DNA of 51,984 bases from CAZTTG01 sp964615935 (GCA_964615935.1 CAZTTG010000045.1:1-51984); one strand, 5' to 3'. Shown: positions 7,801 through 16,263, counted from the stretch's first letter. Translations and numbers: made by a program. The notes: generated by a model from the sequence alone, not told the origin.

Positions 7801-9096
7801 CTAGGCGGTCACCAGAATCCGGGAGAGGTCCTCCTGGGCGCTGCGGCTGGCCAGGCGCAGGTCGAACTTCTCCTGCAGGACCTGGAAGACGCCCGGGGAC
7901 ACGAAGGCCGGCGCGTTGGGGCCGATGGTGATGCCCTTGACTCCCAGCGCGAGCAGGGTCAGGAGGACCGCCACGGCCTTCTGCTCGAACCACGAGATCA
8001 CCAGCGTGAGGGGCAGGTCGTTGACCGAGCAGTCGAAGGCCTCGGCCAGCGCCAGCGCCACCTGGATGGCGCCGTAGGCGTCGTTGCACTGCCCCATGTC
8101 CAGCAGGCGCGGCAGGCCCAGCAGGGTGCCGTAGTCGTGATCCCGGATGCGGAACTTCCCGCAGCCCAGGGTCAGGATGAAGGAGTCCTCCGGGGCGCCC
8201 TGGGCGTAGTCGGAGAAGTAGTTGCGGCCGGGCTCGGCGCCGTCGCAGCCGCCGATGAGGAAGAAGCGGCTGATCTTGCCGGTCTTGACGGCCTCCACGA
8301 TCTGGTCCGCCAGGCCCAGGATGACGGAGTGGTGGTAGCCCACCTGGCTCTCGCCCTGCGGGCTCTCGGGGAGCGGCTGGCAGGCCTTGGCCTTCTCGAT
8401 CAGCGGGGCGAAGTCGTTGGTCTGGAAGCGATGGCCGCCGGGCACGGCGGTCACGCGCGAGGTGAACACGCGATCGGCGTACTCCTCCTTGGGGTGCAGG
8501 ATGCAGTTGGTGGTGGCCAGCACCGGCCCGCTGAAGCGGGCGAACTCCTTCTTCTGCTTCTGCCAGGCTCCGCCGAAGTGCCCCGCCAGGTGGGGGTGCT
8601 TGCGCAGCTCGGGGTACATGTGGGCGGGCAGCATCTCGCCGTGGGTGTAGACGTTCACGCCGGTGCCGGCGGTCTGCTCGAGGAGGTCGGAGAGGTCGAC
8701 CATGTCGTGCCCGGTGACCAGGATGCCGGGCCCGGCTGCGGTGCCCTCCTTGACCGTCGCCGGCGATGGCTGGCCGAAGCGCTGGACGTGTCCGGCGTCG
8801 AGCATCTGCATGACCCGCAGGTTCTTGCGGCCGCACTCGAGCACCAGCTCCAGGTGGCTCTCCAGGTCGAAGTTCACGTTGGTGACGGTGGCGAAGAGGG
8901 CCTCCTCCACGAAGGCGCTCACCTCCTCGTCCACCTGGCCCAGCCGACGGGCATGGTGCGCGTAGGAGCACATGCCCTTCAGCCCGTAGAGCAGTAGCTC
9001 CTGCAGCGATTGGATGTCCTCGTCCTTCCCGCACACGCCCGGGCTCTGCTGGCAGCCGGTTCCGTGGGAGGTCTGCTCACACTGGTTGCAAAACAT
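7801..9096 (-). CDS. hcp: Hybrid cluster protein (hydroxylamine reductase), short class III-like form
   Basis: A 431-residue hybrid cluster protein. Its Fe-S/oxo cluster reduces hydroxylamine to ammonia in vitro, and in cells the family is linked to NO reduction and S-nitrosylation. The N-terminal cluster motif is Cys3-x2-Cys6-x8-Cys15-x6-Cys22. Hybrid-cluster ligand regions follow: 'TGHDMVDL', 'THGEMLPA', 'NCILHPKEEY', 'LTLGCGKFR' and 'DMGQCNDAYGA'. Class I and II proteins have about 550 residues. This one is about 110 shorter and seems to lack the extra helical segment after the first cysteines, as in class III proteins. The ferredoxin gene lies 56 bases upstream, and the operator at 9732 is likely to control both. 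Confidence 0.95.
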   Translation of the reverse strand: MFCNQCEQTSHGTGCQQSPGVCGKDEDIQSLQELLLYGLKGMCSYAHHARRLGQVDEEVSAFVEEALFATVTNVNFDLESHLELVLECGRKNLRVMQMLDAGHVQRFGQPSPATVKEGTAAGPGILVTGHDMVDLSDLLEQTAGTGVNVYTHGEMLPAHMYPELRKHPHLAGHFGGAWQKQKKEFARFSGPVLATTNCILHPKEEYADRVFTSRVTAVPGGHRFQTNDFAPLIEKAKACQPLPESPQGESQVGYHHSVILGLADQIVEAVKTGKISRFFLIGGCDGAEPGRNYFSDYAQGAPEDSFILTLGCGKFRIRDHDYGTLLGLPRLLDMGQCNDAYGAIQVALALAEAFDCSVNDLPLTLVISWFEQKAVAVLLTLLALGVKGITIGPNAPAFVSPGVFQVLQEKFDLRLASRSAQEDLSRILVTA

Positions 9097-9152
9097 GTCT
9101 GTAGTTCCTCAATTATTGTCGAAGGGATCCCGTCCTCGCGGGGACGGGGGGA

Positions 9153-9642
9153 TCAGCCCATTCCGGGGCGCCGCGCCGATTCCGGCGAGCGCGCTTCCTC
9201 GTTCACCTGGAGGACGCACCCGTCGTGTCCGACCACGACGTCGGTGATGGGGTGCGAGGTGCCGGCCAGCTCGCGGGCCTGCTGCGCGAGCTGGAGCAGG
9301 CCGCCGCAGCAGGGCACCATCATGCGCGCGACCGTCAGGCCGGTCACTCCGGCGCGCTGCAGCATGGCCGCCAGCTTCTCGAGGTAGCCGGTCTGGTCGT
9401 CGAGCTTGGGGCAGGCCAGNNNNNNNNNNNNNNNNNNNNNNNNNNNNNNNNNNNNNNNNNNNNNNNNNNNNNNNNNNNNNNNNNNNNNNNNNNNNNNNNN
9501 NNNNNNNNNNNNNNNNNNNCGCCTTGCCGTCCACGAGCTGGATGGCCCCCTCGGCGCAGGAGGTGACGCAGTCGCCGCAGCCGTCGCACTTCTCCTCGTC
9601 GATCTCGACGATCTTCCGCATGAGCTTGCCGTTGTTCCGCAT
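9153..9642 (-). CDS. 4Fe-4S ferredoxin-type partner of Hcp, interrupted by assembly gap
   Basis: Two parts of one gene flank 100 Ns. The N-terminal part starts at the ATG at 9642 (good AGGGAG site) and reads 'IVEIDEEKCDGCGDCVTSC', a 4Fe-4S motif, then 'EGAIQLVDGKA'. The C-terminal part, from 9419 down to the stop at 9153, reads 'LACPKLDDQTGYLEKL' and then 'VPCCGGLLQLAQQA'. Both pieces fit the Fe-S protein family usually encoded beside hcp, which as I recall it has a second 4Fe-4S motif and a middle region that are absent here. The two parts are in different frames if the gap is taken literally. It probably supplies electrons to Hcp. Confidence is high in the identity and low in the true length. 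Confidence 0.75.
9420..9519. other. Assembly gap of exactly 100 Ns
   Basis: The run is exactly 100 N, a common placeholder for a gap of unknown size. It falls inside the ferredoxin-like gene, so no base-level statement can be made about its middle. Confidence 0.97.
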
Positions 9643-9731
9643 GTCGCGCTCCCTTCGGTTCCGTCCGGTCTCCGGCGGCCCTACCCCGCCGCCGGGGCCC
9701 GATACCATCGGCCGGGGGGGCCCGGCGCTCC

Positions 9732-9745
9732 TTGACCCAGGTCAA
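9732..9745. promoter_or_regulatory. HcpR/Dnr/FNR-type operator
   Basis: TTGACCCAGGTCAA is a 14-base inverted repeat (TTGAC-N4-GTCAA; equally TTGACC-N2-GGTCAA) in the 175 bases between the ferredoxin-hcp genes and the Crp/Fnr gene. It matches the pattern known for HcpR/Dnr-type members of the Crp/Fnr family. On the minus strand it is centred about 43 bases upstream of a start inferred from a weak -10 (TGGTAT, 9707-9702), near the -41.5 position typical of FNR-type activation. On the plus strand TTGACC could double as a -35, which would allow self-control of the regulator. Confidence 0.72.
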
Positions 9746-9817
9746 AAGCGGCCGCATTCTCTCGGCCGCGGCCGGGCGGACCCTGCGACCCCGGTCCCCC
9801 GGAGGAGCCCGAAGCCG

Positions 9818-10495
9818 ATGGAGCCGACCCGCGAGATCCTGACCGCCTGCCGCTTCTTCGCCGACGTGCGCGGCGAGTCGCTGGAGCGGCTGGTGGGCAT
9901 GGCCCGGCTGGTCCACCTCGCCAAGGGCGAGCTGGCCTTCCGCCAGGGGGACCCCTGCCCGGGCGTCTTCGCGGTGGGCTCGGGCACGGTCCGCCTCTTT
10001 CGGACCGCCCCCAGCGGCAAGGAGCACGTCCTGCACTTCGCCGAGCCGGGGGCCACCTTCGCCGAGGTGGCCGCCATCGGCGGCTTCGCCTGCCCGGCCT
10101 TCGCCGAGGCCACCAGCGAGGCCACCTGCGCGCTCCTGCCCCGGGACAGCTTCGCCCGGGCGCTCCAGGAGGACCACGCCCTCTGCCTGCAGCTCATGGG
10201 CAGCATGGCGTCCTGGGTGCGCCACCTGGTGGGGCACCTGGACGACATCGTGCTGCGCGACGCCGCCGGCCGCCTGGCGCAGCGCTTCCTTCAGGCCTGC
10301 GGCCCGGAGCGGGACACCTTCGCCCTGGGGAGCCTGAAGAAGGACCTGGCCAGCCACCTGAACCTGACCAGCGAGACCCTCTCCCGCACCCTGGCGCGCC
10401 TGACCCGCGACGGGCTGATCGAGCCGCTCGCCGGCGGGCGCCTGCGCATCCTGAGCCGCGAGGGCTTGCGCGACCTGGCCGACGGCGCGAGCTAG
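9818..10495 (+). CDS. hcpR: Crp/Fnr-family regulator, probable HcpR/Dnr type
   Basis: A 225-residue transcription factor starting at the ATG at 9818. Residues 1-120 form a cNMP-binding-type beta-barrel ('ELAFRQGDPCPGVFAVGSGTVRLF'). A dimer helix follows around 130-155, and then a winged helix-turn-helix with the recognition region 'DLASHLNLTSETLSRTLARL'. There is no N-terminal cysteine cluster like that of FNR, so direct Fe-S oxygen sensing is unlikely; Dnr/HcpR members sense NO, probably through heme. The operator at 9732 and the neighbouring hcp support control of a nitrosative-stress regulon. The stop codon overlaps the stop of the convergent cytochrome gene by sharing CTAG. The symbol is by analogy. 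Confidence 0.8.
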   Translation: MEPTREILTACRFFADVRGESLERLVGMARLVHLAKGELAFRQGDPCPGVFAVGSGTVRLFRTAPSGKEHVLHFAEPGATFAEVAAIGGFACPAFAEATSEATCALLPRDSFARALQEDHALCLQLMGSMASWVRHLVGHLDDIVLRDAAGRLAQRFLQACGPERDTFALGSLKKDLASHLNLTSETLSRTLARLTRDGLIEPLAGGRLRILSREGLRDLADGAS

Positions 10496-12888
10496 ACGGC
10501 CCTCCCGCGACGGCGGCGCCGGATCAGCCAGGCGATCCCCGCCAGCCCGGCGAGCGGCATGAGCACCATGCTCCCGATCTGGCCCCAGGCGGACATCAGG
10601 AGGATCTTGTGCACCAGGCCGTGGTGCGCCTCGCGGTCGGTCGGCAGGGCGCCGGCGGCATCGGCCACGTGGTGCAGGAGGCTCACCGCCAGGGACTCGG
10701 TGGGGATCTCCTGGTGGCAGGAGAGGCACAGCCCCTGCCGGTCCATGTTGGCGCGCTCGCGGCCGTCGAGGGGGCGCGAGCCGCTGAAGTGGTGCCCCAC
10801 GGTCTGGAGCTGGCGGCCGTCCTCGGTCACGAAGCGCGACCAGTCGGCCTCCAGGCCGGGGATCGCCTCGATCTGCGTGCGCGCGCTCCTCGGGAGGATC
10901 TCGCCGGTGGCCGTCATCAGGTCCACCGTCAGGGCCTGGTCCCAGGGCCGGTGCAGGCGGCCGCCCGCGATTCCGTGGCCCAGGGCCTTCTCGGAGAGGT
11001 GGCAGGACTCGCAGGTGCGGGCGCGGCCCATGGTGTGCGGCTGGACCGGGCTCATGTCGAGGGAGAGCTGGCCCTGCGGGCCGGAGCCCTCGCTCCCGGG
11101 CGGGGTGCGGAAGATCCGATTGGCGACGAGCGCCTGGCCGCCCTCGCCGACCACCGTGACCGACACCTGGCAGCCGGGCATGGCGGGCGTCACGCGGCCC
11201 TCGCCGTTGACCGCCAGGGGCGGGTCCTCCCAGCGCATGTAGGAGCGCTGCTCCTCGATCCGGCCGGGGACGAGGGTGGAGTAGCCCTCCTCTCCGGAAT
11301 CCGCGGCCCGACCGGCGCTCGCGTGCTCGTGCCCGGCGGCCACCCAGTCGAAGCTCCGGCTCTCCTGCGAGTAGTCGATCTTCACGTGGCAGCCGTAGCA
11401 CTGGGGAGCCCAGCTCGCGTGGCAGGCGTAGCACTCCATGGACTCGAGGTGCAGGTCCACGGCGCACATGGCCACGTAGGGCTCGACTCCCAGGGCGTCC
11501 TCCTCCAGCAGGAGCTTGAGCGGGCTGAGCTCGAGGTCCGCGCCGCCGGCGGTGTGGACCAGGACGCGATCGCCGGCGCGCACCACCTCGGGCAGGGGGT
11601 TCCCCCGCGCCGTGAGCAGGTAGCCGTCGCCGGGGGCATGGACGGTCCCCTGCTCGAGGGGCTCCGGCAGCTCGCGGGCCACGCCGCGGGGATCCCCGCG
11701 CATCGGCGGCGGGCCGAACTCGTCCTGGAAGCCCAGGGGCAGCTCCCAGGGGAAGGCCTCCGGGGTCCCGTGGCAGTCGGCGCACTCGATCTCCACCTGG
11801 GCCAGGTTGGCGCAGGCCAGGAAGCCGTCGCCGTGGACGTCGAGGGAGGTGTGGCAGTCCTGGCAGATCATGCCGCGCTGGTAGTGGACGTCCTCCTGCA
11901 TGGCCAGGTAGTGCTTGGTGTGCAGCTTCGGCTGCGGTCCCCCGTCCTCGGCCCAGGGCGAGGTGAAGGCGCTCTCCATCAGGCCCTGGAAGGAGACGCC
12001 GATGCGCTTGCCGCGGTCGTGGCAGGTGGTGCAGGTCTCCACCGGGATGCCGCTCCAGGTCGCCCCGTGAGCGCTCACGCTGGCCTCGCGCGTCGCCTGG
12101 ATCGAGTGGACCAGGGCGTGCCCTGGCCGGTCCTTCGGGATGCTCTCGTCGCCGCCCTCGTAGAGGCCCTCGTTGCCGTAGGGCAGGTGGCAGGCGGAGC
12201 AGCCCATGCCGCGCCAGTCGCCGCGCTCCGCCCGCCCCCGCACCGCCAGGTGGCAGCGCTGGCACTCGGTGCGGATGTAGGTGAAGGCCGCCAGCTCGGG
12301 GTGCTCGTCCAGGACGCCCGGGTCGGCGGGCGCCTCGGGCACGGTCTGCAGGGCGTCGGGGAAGACCCCGGGCTCCTTCCGCCTCAGCCGCTCCATGTAC
12401 GCGCGGTAGGCCTCGGTGCCCAGCCGCTGTTCCGGGTCGGCGGGATTGCGGGCGTCGTAGTTGCCCCACCGATGGACGTAGTCGTCGGGCAGCCCGAAGG
12501 CCCAGGCCACGCCCTGGATCTTGCCCGCCTCGGTCATCATCAGGCTGTTCCACTGCGTCGCCACGTGGCGGGGATGGCAGCGGCCGCAGGTGTGCTCGTT
12601 GACCCAGGGGCTGCCCGGATCGGGCCAGAAGGCCTCGCCGTCGTGGGCCAGCTCGGCGGTCGTCGCGGAGGCATCCCCTCCGTGGCACACGACGCAGCCG
12701 GCGGGATCGCCGCGCTCGCGGCCCAGCGCGAGGATCTGCTGCATCATGGGAGAGCCCGCCTCGCGGATGGGCTCGATGCCGCCGTGGCAGGTCAGGCAGC
12801 CCGAAGGGACGGGCTCGGGCTCGGAGGTCTGGGCCAGCGCCGGGTGGAGCGCCAGAAGCGCGATCGGGAACAGGGCGGCGGCTCGCAT
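10492..12888 (-). CDS. Membrane-anchored 12-heme cytochrome c
   Basis: A 798-residue protein with a signal peptide (cleavage likely after 'HPALA') and twelve CxxCH heme-binding motifs beginning at about residues 31, 65, 101, 209, 230, 286, 342, 369, 486, 497, 626 and 721. A single C-terminal helix at about 761-788, followed by a basic tail ('RRRRRG'), should anchor it with the hemes outside the cytoplasm. All motifs are the standard CxxCH. I cannot assign it to a named family. By context it may act in respiratory or detoxifying electron transfer to nitrogen oxides. It starts three bases after the C69 peptidase gene on the same strand, so the two are one transcript, and it converges on the hcpR-like gene. 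Confidence 0.85.
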   Translation of the reverse strand: MRAAALFPIALLALHPALAQTSEPEPVPSGCLTCHGGIEPIREAGSPMMQQILALGRERGDPAGCVVCHGGDASATTAELAHDGEAFWPDPGSPWVNEHTCGRCHPRHVATQWNSLMMTEAGKIQGVAWAFGLPDDYVHRWGNYDARNPADPEQRLGTEAYRAYMERLRRKEPGVFPDALQTVPEAPADPGVLDEHPELAAFTYIRTECQRCHLAVRGRAERGDWRGMGCSACHLPYGNEGLYEGGDESIPKDRPGHALVHSIQATREASVSAHGATWSGIPVETCTTCHDRGKRIGVSFQGLMESAFTSPWAEDGGPQPKLHTKHYLAMQEDVHYQRGMICQDCHTSLDVHGDGFLACANLAQVEIECADCHGTPEAFPWELPLGFQDEFGPPPMRGDPRGVARELPEPLEQGTVHAPGDGYLLTARGNPLPEVVRAGDRVLVHTAGGADLELSPLKLLLEEDALGVEPYVAMCAVDLHLESMECYACHASWAPQCYGCHVKIDYSQESRSFDWVAAGHEHASAGRAADSGEEGYSTLVPGRIEEQRSYMRWEDPPLAVNGEGRVTPAMPGCQVSVTVVGEGGQALVANRIFRTPPGSEGSGPQGQLSLDMSPVQPHTMGRARTCESCHLSEKALGHGIAGGRLHRPWDQALTVDLMTATGEILPRSARTQIEAIPGLEADWSRFVTEDGRQLQTVGHHFSGSRPLDGRERANMDRQGLCLSCHQEIPTESLAVSLLHHVADAAGALPTDREAHHGLVHKILLMSAWGQIGSMVLMPLAGLAGIAWLIRRRRRGRAV

Positions 12889-12891
12889 CGG

Positions 12892-14496
12892 CTATCTCGG
12901 CGGCAGGCCGTCCTGCCCCGCGCGGTCCTCCAGTACCCGACGCAGCCAGTCCTGCGGATAGCCCACCCCGCGCCCCTCCACGTAGCCATCGTTGTACTTG
13001 CCCAGCAGGTGCTCACCCAGATCGCGCCACCGAGACACCAGGAGCTCGGCGTGGCTCACGGAGTAGTCGGTCAGGTAGCGGACTGCCAGCTCGGGATCCC
13101 GCTCCACCAGCGCGGCCGCGGTCTCCTCCACCGCCGGCTGCAGGGCCAGGTAGTTGCCCTCGATCTCGCTCTGCACCGCCCGGACGTCCTCGATCATGCG
13201 CGAGTACATCAGGTTGGAGTAGTTGGCCACGAAGCTGAAGGTCCACCAGGCGGAGTCCCGGTCGAAGACGCCGCGCTCGGCCAGGGTGTAGGAGCGCGGC
13301 AGGGCATCGATGCAGCAGTAGAAGGGCGTGTAGCAGGCGAAGTCCGTGTCCTCCGGGCTGTACCACATGAGGCCGCCCACCGGGTCGGGCAGCCAGGCGC
13401 GCGACTGGCTGACGAAGGAGTAGATGGTGTGGTGGGTGGAGATGGGGCGGTTCCAGCAGTGCTCCTCGCCGTCCACCTCCCAGGTCAGGGGTCGCACGCG
13501 GTGAGGGCTGCCGAAGGGCCCGGCCGCCAGGCCGCGGGTCATGTCGATCTCGGTCCCCTCGTAGTGATCGCGCATCAGGGCGAAGACGTCGGCCACCGAG
13601 AGCTTGCGATCCGGCGCGATGGTCAGCGGGTAGCGCTCGGCGCCGGAGACGCCGAGGCAGTAGTCGGCGCTGAGCCCCAGCGAGGGGGCCGCCCGGCGGA
13701 AGAGGCTCCACACCCGCGCCTCGCTGATGCGCAGGGAGACGGGCGTCGGCGGGCAGTAGACCTCGCAGAAGCGGAAGGGCTCGCCGGAGTCGGGGTCCCA
13801 GTACCCCTTCTCCACGGCGAAGGAGATGGCCTTCTCCGAGCGCAGGCAGCGGTCGGGGTGCTCCGGCGGGAGCTCGCCGATGCGGGCGCGGTTGGCGTGG
13901 GCCGAGACGTGCCCGTCGGGCACGCGCACCGCCACCCAGTGCGCGCCCTCGCCGCCCGGCCCGGGGCCGATCATCTCCAGGATCCAGGCCTCCTGCGGGT
14001 CGCCGATGGAGAAGGACTCGCCCGAGGAGCGGTAGCCGTGCTCCGCCACGAGGCCGGTCATGACCGCGATCGCCTCGCGCGCCGTGCGGGCCCGCTGCAG
14101 GGCGAGCTGCATCAGGTGCCAGTAGTGCAGGCCGCCCTGCGGGTTCACCAGCTCGGGGCGGCCGCCGAAGGTCGTCTCCCCGATGGCGAGCTGGTGCTGG
14201 TTGACCAGTCCCACGACGGCGAAGGTGTGCGGGACCTGGGGGATGGTCCCGTCGGACATGCCCTCGACGAAGGTCCCCGGCTCGTGATCGGCGGCCGGGG
14301 TGCGGCGCAGGCGGGAGACGCCCACCCCGTCGCAGGTGTAGGTGATCATGGTCGAGCCGTCGGTCGAGGCGCCCGGGCTCACCAGCAGGCTGGTGCAGGC
14401 GTCGCTTTCCGCCTCGAGGCCGGTCGCGGCCTGGAGGGCGGCCGCCAGGAGCGCGGTGCAGACGGGGGCCATCGCGGTCGGTCGCCAGCTTCTCAT
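12892..14496 (-). CDS. Secreted C69-family dipeptidase
   Basis: A 534-residue protein of the N-terminal-nucleophile peptidase family C69 (PepD-like). A signal peptide ('PVCTALLAAALQAATG') precedes 'ACTSLLVSPGASTDGS', where Cys34 would become the N-terminal catalytic residue after processing. Downstream 'QLAIGETTFGGR' and 'GGLHYWHLMQLALQRARTA' are typical C69 blocks, as is 'FSIGDPQEAWILEM'. It should hydrolyse dipeptides or related amides outside the cytoplasm. It is followed after three bases by the 12-heme cytochrome gene. That pairing is unexpected and could mean a shared promoter rather than a shared function. The start at 14496 has an upstream GAAGGA. Confidence 0.85.
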   Translation of the reverse strand: MRSWRPTAMAPVCTALLAAALQAATGLEAESDACTSLLVSPGASTDGSTMITYTCDGVGVSRLRRTPAADHEPGTFVEGMSDGTIPQVPHTFAVVGLVNQHQLAIGETTFGGRPELVNPQGGLHYWHLMQLALQRARTAREAIAVMTGLVAEHGYRSSGESFSIGDPQEAWILEMIGPGPGGEGAHWVAVRVPDGHVSAHANRARIGELPPEHPDRCLRSEKAISFAVEKGYWDPDSGEPFRFCEVYCPPTPVSLRISEARVWSLFRRAAPSLGLSADYCLGVSGAERYPLTIAPDRKLSVADVFALMRDHYEGTEIDMTRGLAAGPFGSPHRVRPLTWEVDGEEHCWNRPISTHHTIYSFVSQSRAWLPDPVGGLMWYSPEDTDFACYTPFYCCIDALPRSYTLAERGVFDRDSAWWTFSFVANYSNLMYSRMIEDVRAVQSEIEGNYLALQPAVEETAAALVERDPELAVRYLTDYSVSHAELLVSRWRDLGEHLLGKYNDGYVEGRGVGYPQDWLRRVLEDRAGQDGLPPR

Positions 14497-14572
14497 GGGG
14501 TGCGTCCTTCTGTGCTCGTCGGCCTCGATGCGCGTGCGACGAGCATCCTACCGCGATTGCCCTCGGGCACGC

Positions 14573-14601
14573 TTGAGAATGCCCCGAGCGCGGCGCAGAA
14601 T
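14573..14601 (+). promoter_or_regulatory. Sigma70-like promoter for the oxidoreductase-rhamnosidase operon
   Basis: TTGAGA (14573-14578) and CAGAAT (14596-14601) are separated by 17 bases and match the -35 and -10 consensus at five and four positions. The pair lies 72 bases upstream of the ATG at 14673. It is a good match for GC-rich sequence, but it was not tested against background. Confidence 0.45.
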
Positions 14602-14672
14602 CGCGCGCTCCGGGGCGTTCCCCCTCGCGACGAGAGCGGATTCAGACAGAGCGGTTACGAAGGAGACGGCAG

Positions 14673-15848
14673 ATGGCGGCGAGACCTCTCAACGTCGGCT
14701 TGGTCGGTGGAGGCGGCGGCGCGTTCATCGTCCACCCTCACCAGCGCGCGATCCACTTCGACGGGACCCGGCGGGTGGTGGCCGCCGCCCTGCACCCCGA
14801 TCCGGCGGTGGCGATCGAGGAGGCCGAGAGCTGGCCCTTCCCCATCCGGGGCTACGGGAGCTACGACGAGATGATCGCGGCCGAGTCCGGCAAGCCCGCC
14901 GGCGAGGGTCTGGACTACGTGCTCATCGTCACGCCCAACCACGTGCACTTCGATCCGGCCATGAAGTGCATCGAGGCCGGCATCCCGGTCTTCTGCGAGA
15001 AGCCCCTGACGCTGACCCTGGAGGAGGCCGACGGCCTGGTCGAGGCGGTGCGGCGCCACCGCATCCCCTTCGGCGTGGCCCACACCTACCTGGGCCACTG
15101 GACCAGCCGCTTCTCGCGCTTCATCGTCCGAAGCGGCCTCATCGGCGACGTGCGCTGGGTGGACTCCTACTACCTGCAGGGCTGGCTGGCGGGCCGCACC
15201 GAGGACCAGGGCGTGGTCCAGGCCGAGTGGCGGGTGGACCCGGCGCAGGCCGGCGCGAGCTGCTGCGGCGGCGACATCGGCACCCACGCCCTCATGCAGC
15301 TCCGCTACGTCACCGGCCTGGAGGTCGAGCGCCTGCGGGCCCAGCTCGAGACCTTCGTGGAGGGGCGGGCGCTCGACGACCACTTCACCACCTACTGCGA
15401 GCTGGAGGGGGGCGCCCGGGCCCTGGTGCGGGCCACCCAGATCGCCATCGGGCACAAGAACGACCTGGGGATCGAGGTCAACGGCACCAAGGGCTCGCTG
15501 GCCTGGGTGCAGGAGGAGCCCGAGCAGGTCGTCATCCGGCTCCCCGACCAGCCCGACCGCACCTACTGGCGCGCCGCGGTCTCGGCCAACGACGGCTTCC
15601 TGGGCGACCTGCCCGAGGACCTGATGGCCGAGCCCAACATCCCGCCCGGCCACCCGGAGGCCTTCCACGACGCCTTCGCCCGCCTGCACCGCTGCTTCGA
15701 GGAGGACGTGCGCACCTGGCGCGACGGCCGTCCCTTCGACTGCGACGGCTCGAAGTACGCCAACGTCGAGGACGGGCGGATGGGGATCGCCTTCGTGGAC
15801 GCCGCGGTCCGCAGCCACGCGGCGGACGGCGCCTGGGTGGAGATGTGA
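14673..15848 (+). CDS. Gfo/Idh/MocA-family NAD(P)-dependent oxidoreductase
   Basis: A 391-residue sugar or inositol dehydrogenase-like protein. The Rossmann loop is 'VGLVGGGGGAFI' at residues 8-19. 'IVTPNHVH' and 'CEKPLTLT' (Lys110) are the family hallmarks for cofactor binding and catalysis, and 'GGDIGTHALMQL' carries the Asp201/His205 pair of the active site. An AAGGAG site sits upstream of the ATG. Members oxidise or epimerise sugars and sugar acids, often in catabolic operons. Here it leads a probable three-gene unit with a DUF3795 protein and a GH78 rhamnosidase, so it may process rhamnose-containing glycan products. The substrate is not determined. Confidence 0.93.
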   Translation: MAARPLNVGLVGGGGGAFIVHPHQRAIHFDGTRRVVAAALHPDPAVAIEEAESWPFPIRGYGSYDEMIAAESGKPAGEGLDYVLIVTPNHVHFDPAMKCIEAGIPVFCEKPLTLTLEEADGLVEAVRRHRIPFGVAHTYLGHWTSRFSRFIVRSGLIGDVRWVDSYYLQGWLAGRTEDQGVVQAEWRVDPAQAGASCCGGDIGTHALMQLRYVTGLEVERLRAQLETFVEGRALDDHFTTYCELEGGARALVRATQIAIGHKNDLGIEVNGTKGSLAWVQEEPEQVVIRLPDQPDRTYWRAAVSANDGFLGDLPEDLMAEPNIPPGHPEAFHDAFARLHRCFEEDVRTWRDGRPFDCDGSKYANVEDGRMGIAFVDAAVRSHAADGAWVEM

Positions 15849-15873
15849 GTCCGATCGAGCGGAGGAGCGAATC

Positions 15874-16233
15874 GTGAAGGAAGTCATCGCCGACGGGGAT
15901 CTCGTGGCCCACTGCGGGCTCTACTGCGGCGCCTGCCGCAGGTACCTCAAGGGGAGGTGCCCGGGCTGCCACGAGAACGCCAAGGCCACCTGGTGCAAGG
16001 TGCGCTCCTGCTGCCAGGAGCACGGGTGGACGAGCTGCGCGGACTGCGAGGAGCACGCCGACCCGAACGACTGCGGCCTGTTCAACAACGTCTTCGCCCG
16101 CCTGTTCGGGCTGGTCTTCAACTCCGACCGCCGGGCCTGCATCCTCCGGATCAAGGAGGTGGGCGTCGCGCCCTTCGCCGAGGAGATGGCGCAGAAGGGG
16201 AAGCAGAGCCTGCCGCGCAGGAAGCGCGTCTGA
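15874..16233 (+). CDS. DUF3795 cysteine-rich small protein
   Basis: A 119-residue protein with ten cysteines in its first 70 residues, including 'HCGLYCGACRRYLKGRCPGC' and later 'SCADCEEH'. This is the pattern of DUF3795 proteins, which presumably bind metal or an Fe-S cluster; their function is unknown. A basic C-terminal tail follows ('RRKRV'). It starts 25 bases after the oxidoreductase gene and ends 30 bases before the rhamnosidase gene, all on one strand, so it looks like the middle gene of an operon. There is no signal peptide, unlike its downstream neighbour. Confidence 0.8.
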   Translation: MKEVIADGDLVAHCGLYCGACRRYLKGRCPGCHENAKATWCKVRSCCQEHGWTSCADCEEHADPNDCGLFNNVFARLFGLVFNSDRRACILRIKEVGVAPFAEEMAQKGKQSLPRRKRV

Positions 16234-16263
16234 CCCGCGCGGGCGGCCCGGGGGCCGAACACC

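Noticed and set aside
9129..9148. Hairpin between the ferredoxin-like gene and hcp as a terminator
   Set aside because: The CCCGTCC/GGACGGG stem overlaps the ferredoxin stop region and is not followed by a T-tract on the minus strand. The two genes are likely cotranscribed, so I did not list it as a terminator.
9109..9708. A single 199-codon frame reading through the N gap
   Set aside because: Its C-terminal part is out of frame with the true ferredoxin end ('LACPKLDD'). Reading through Ns has no meaning, since the gap size is arbitrary.
10609..14874. A 1,421-codon plus-strand frame
   Set aside because: It runs antisense through two well-supported genes (cytochrome and C69 peptidase) and into the oxidoreductase gene in another frame, with no recognisable protein features.
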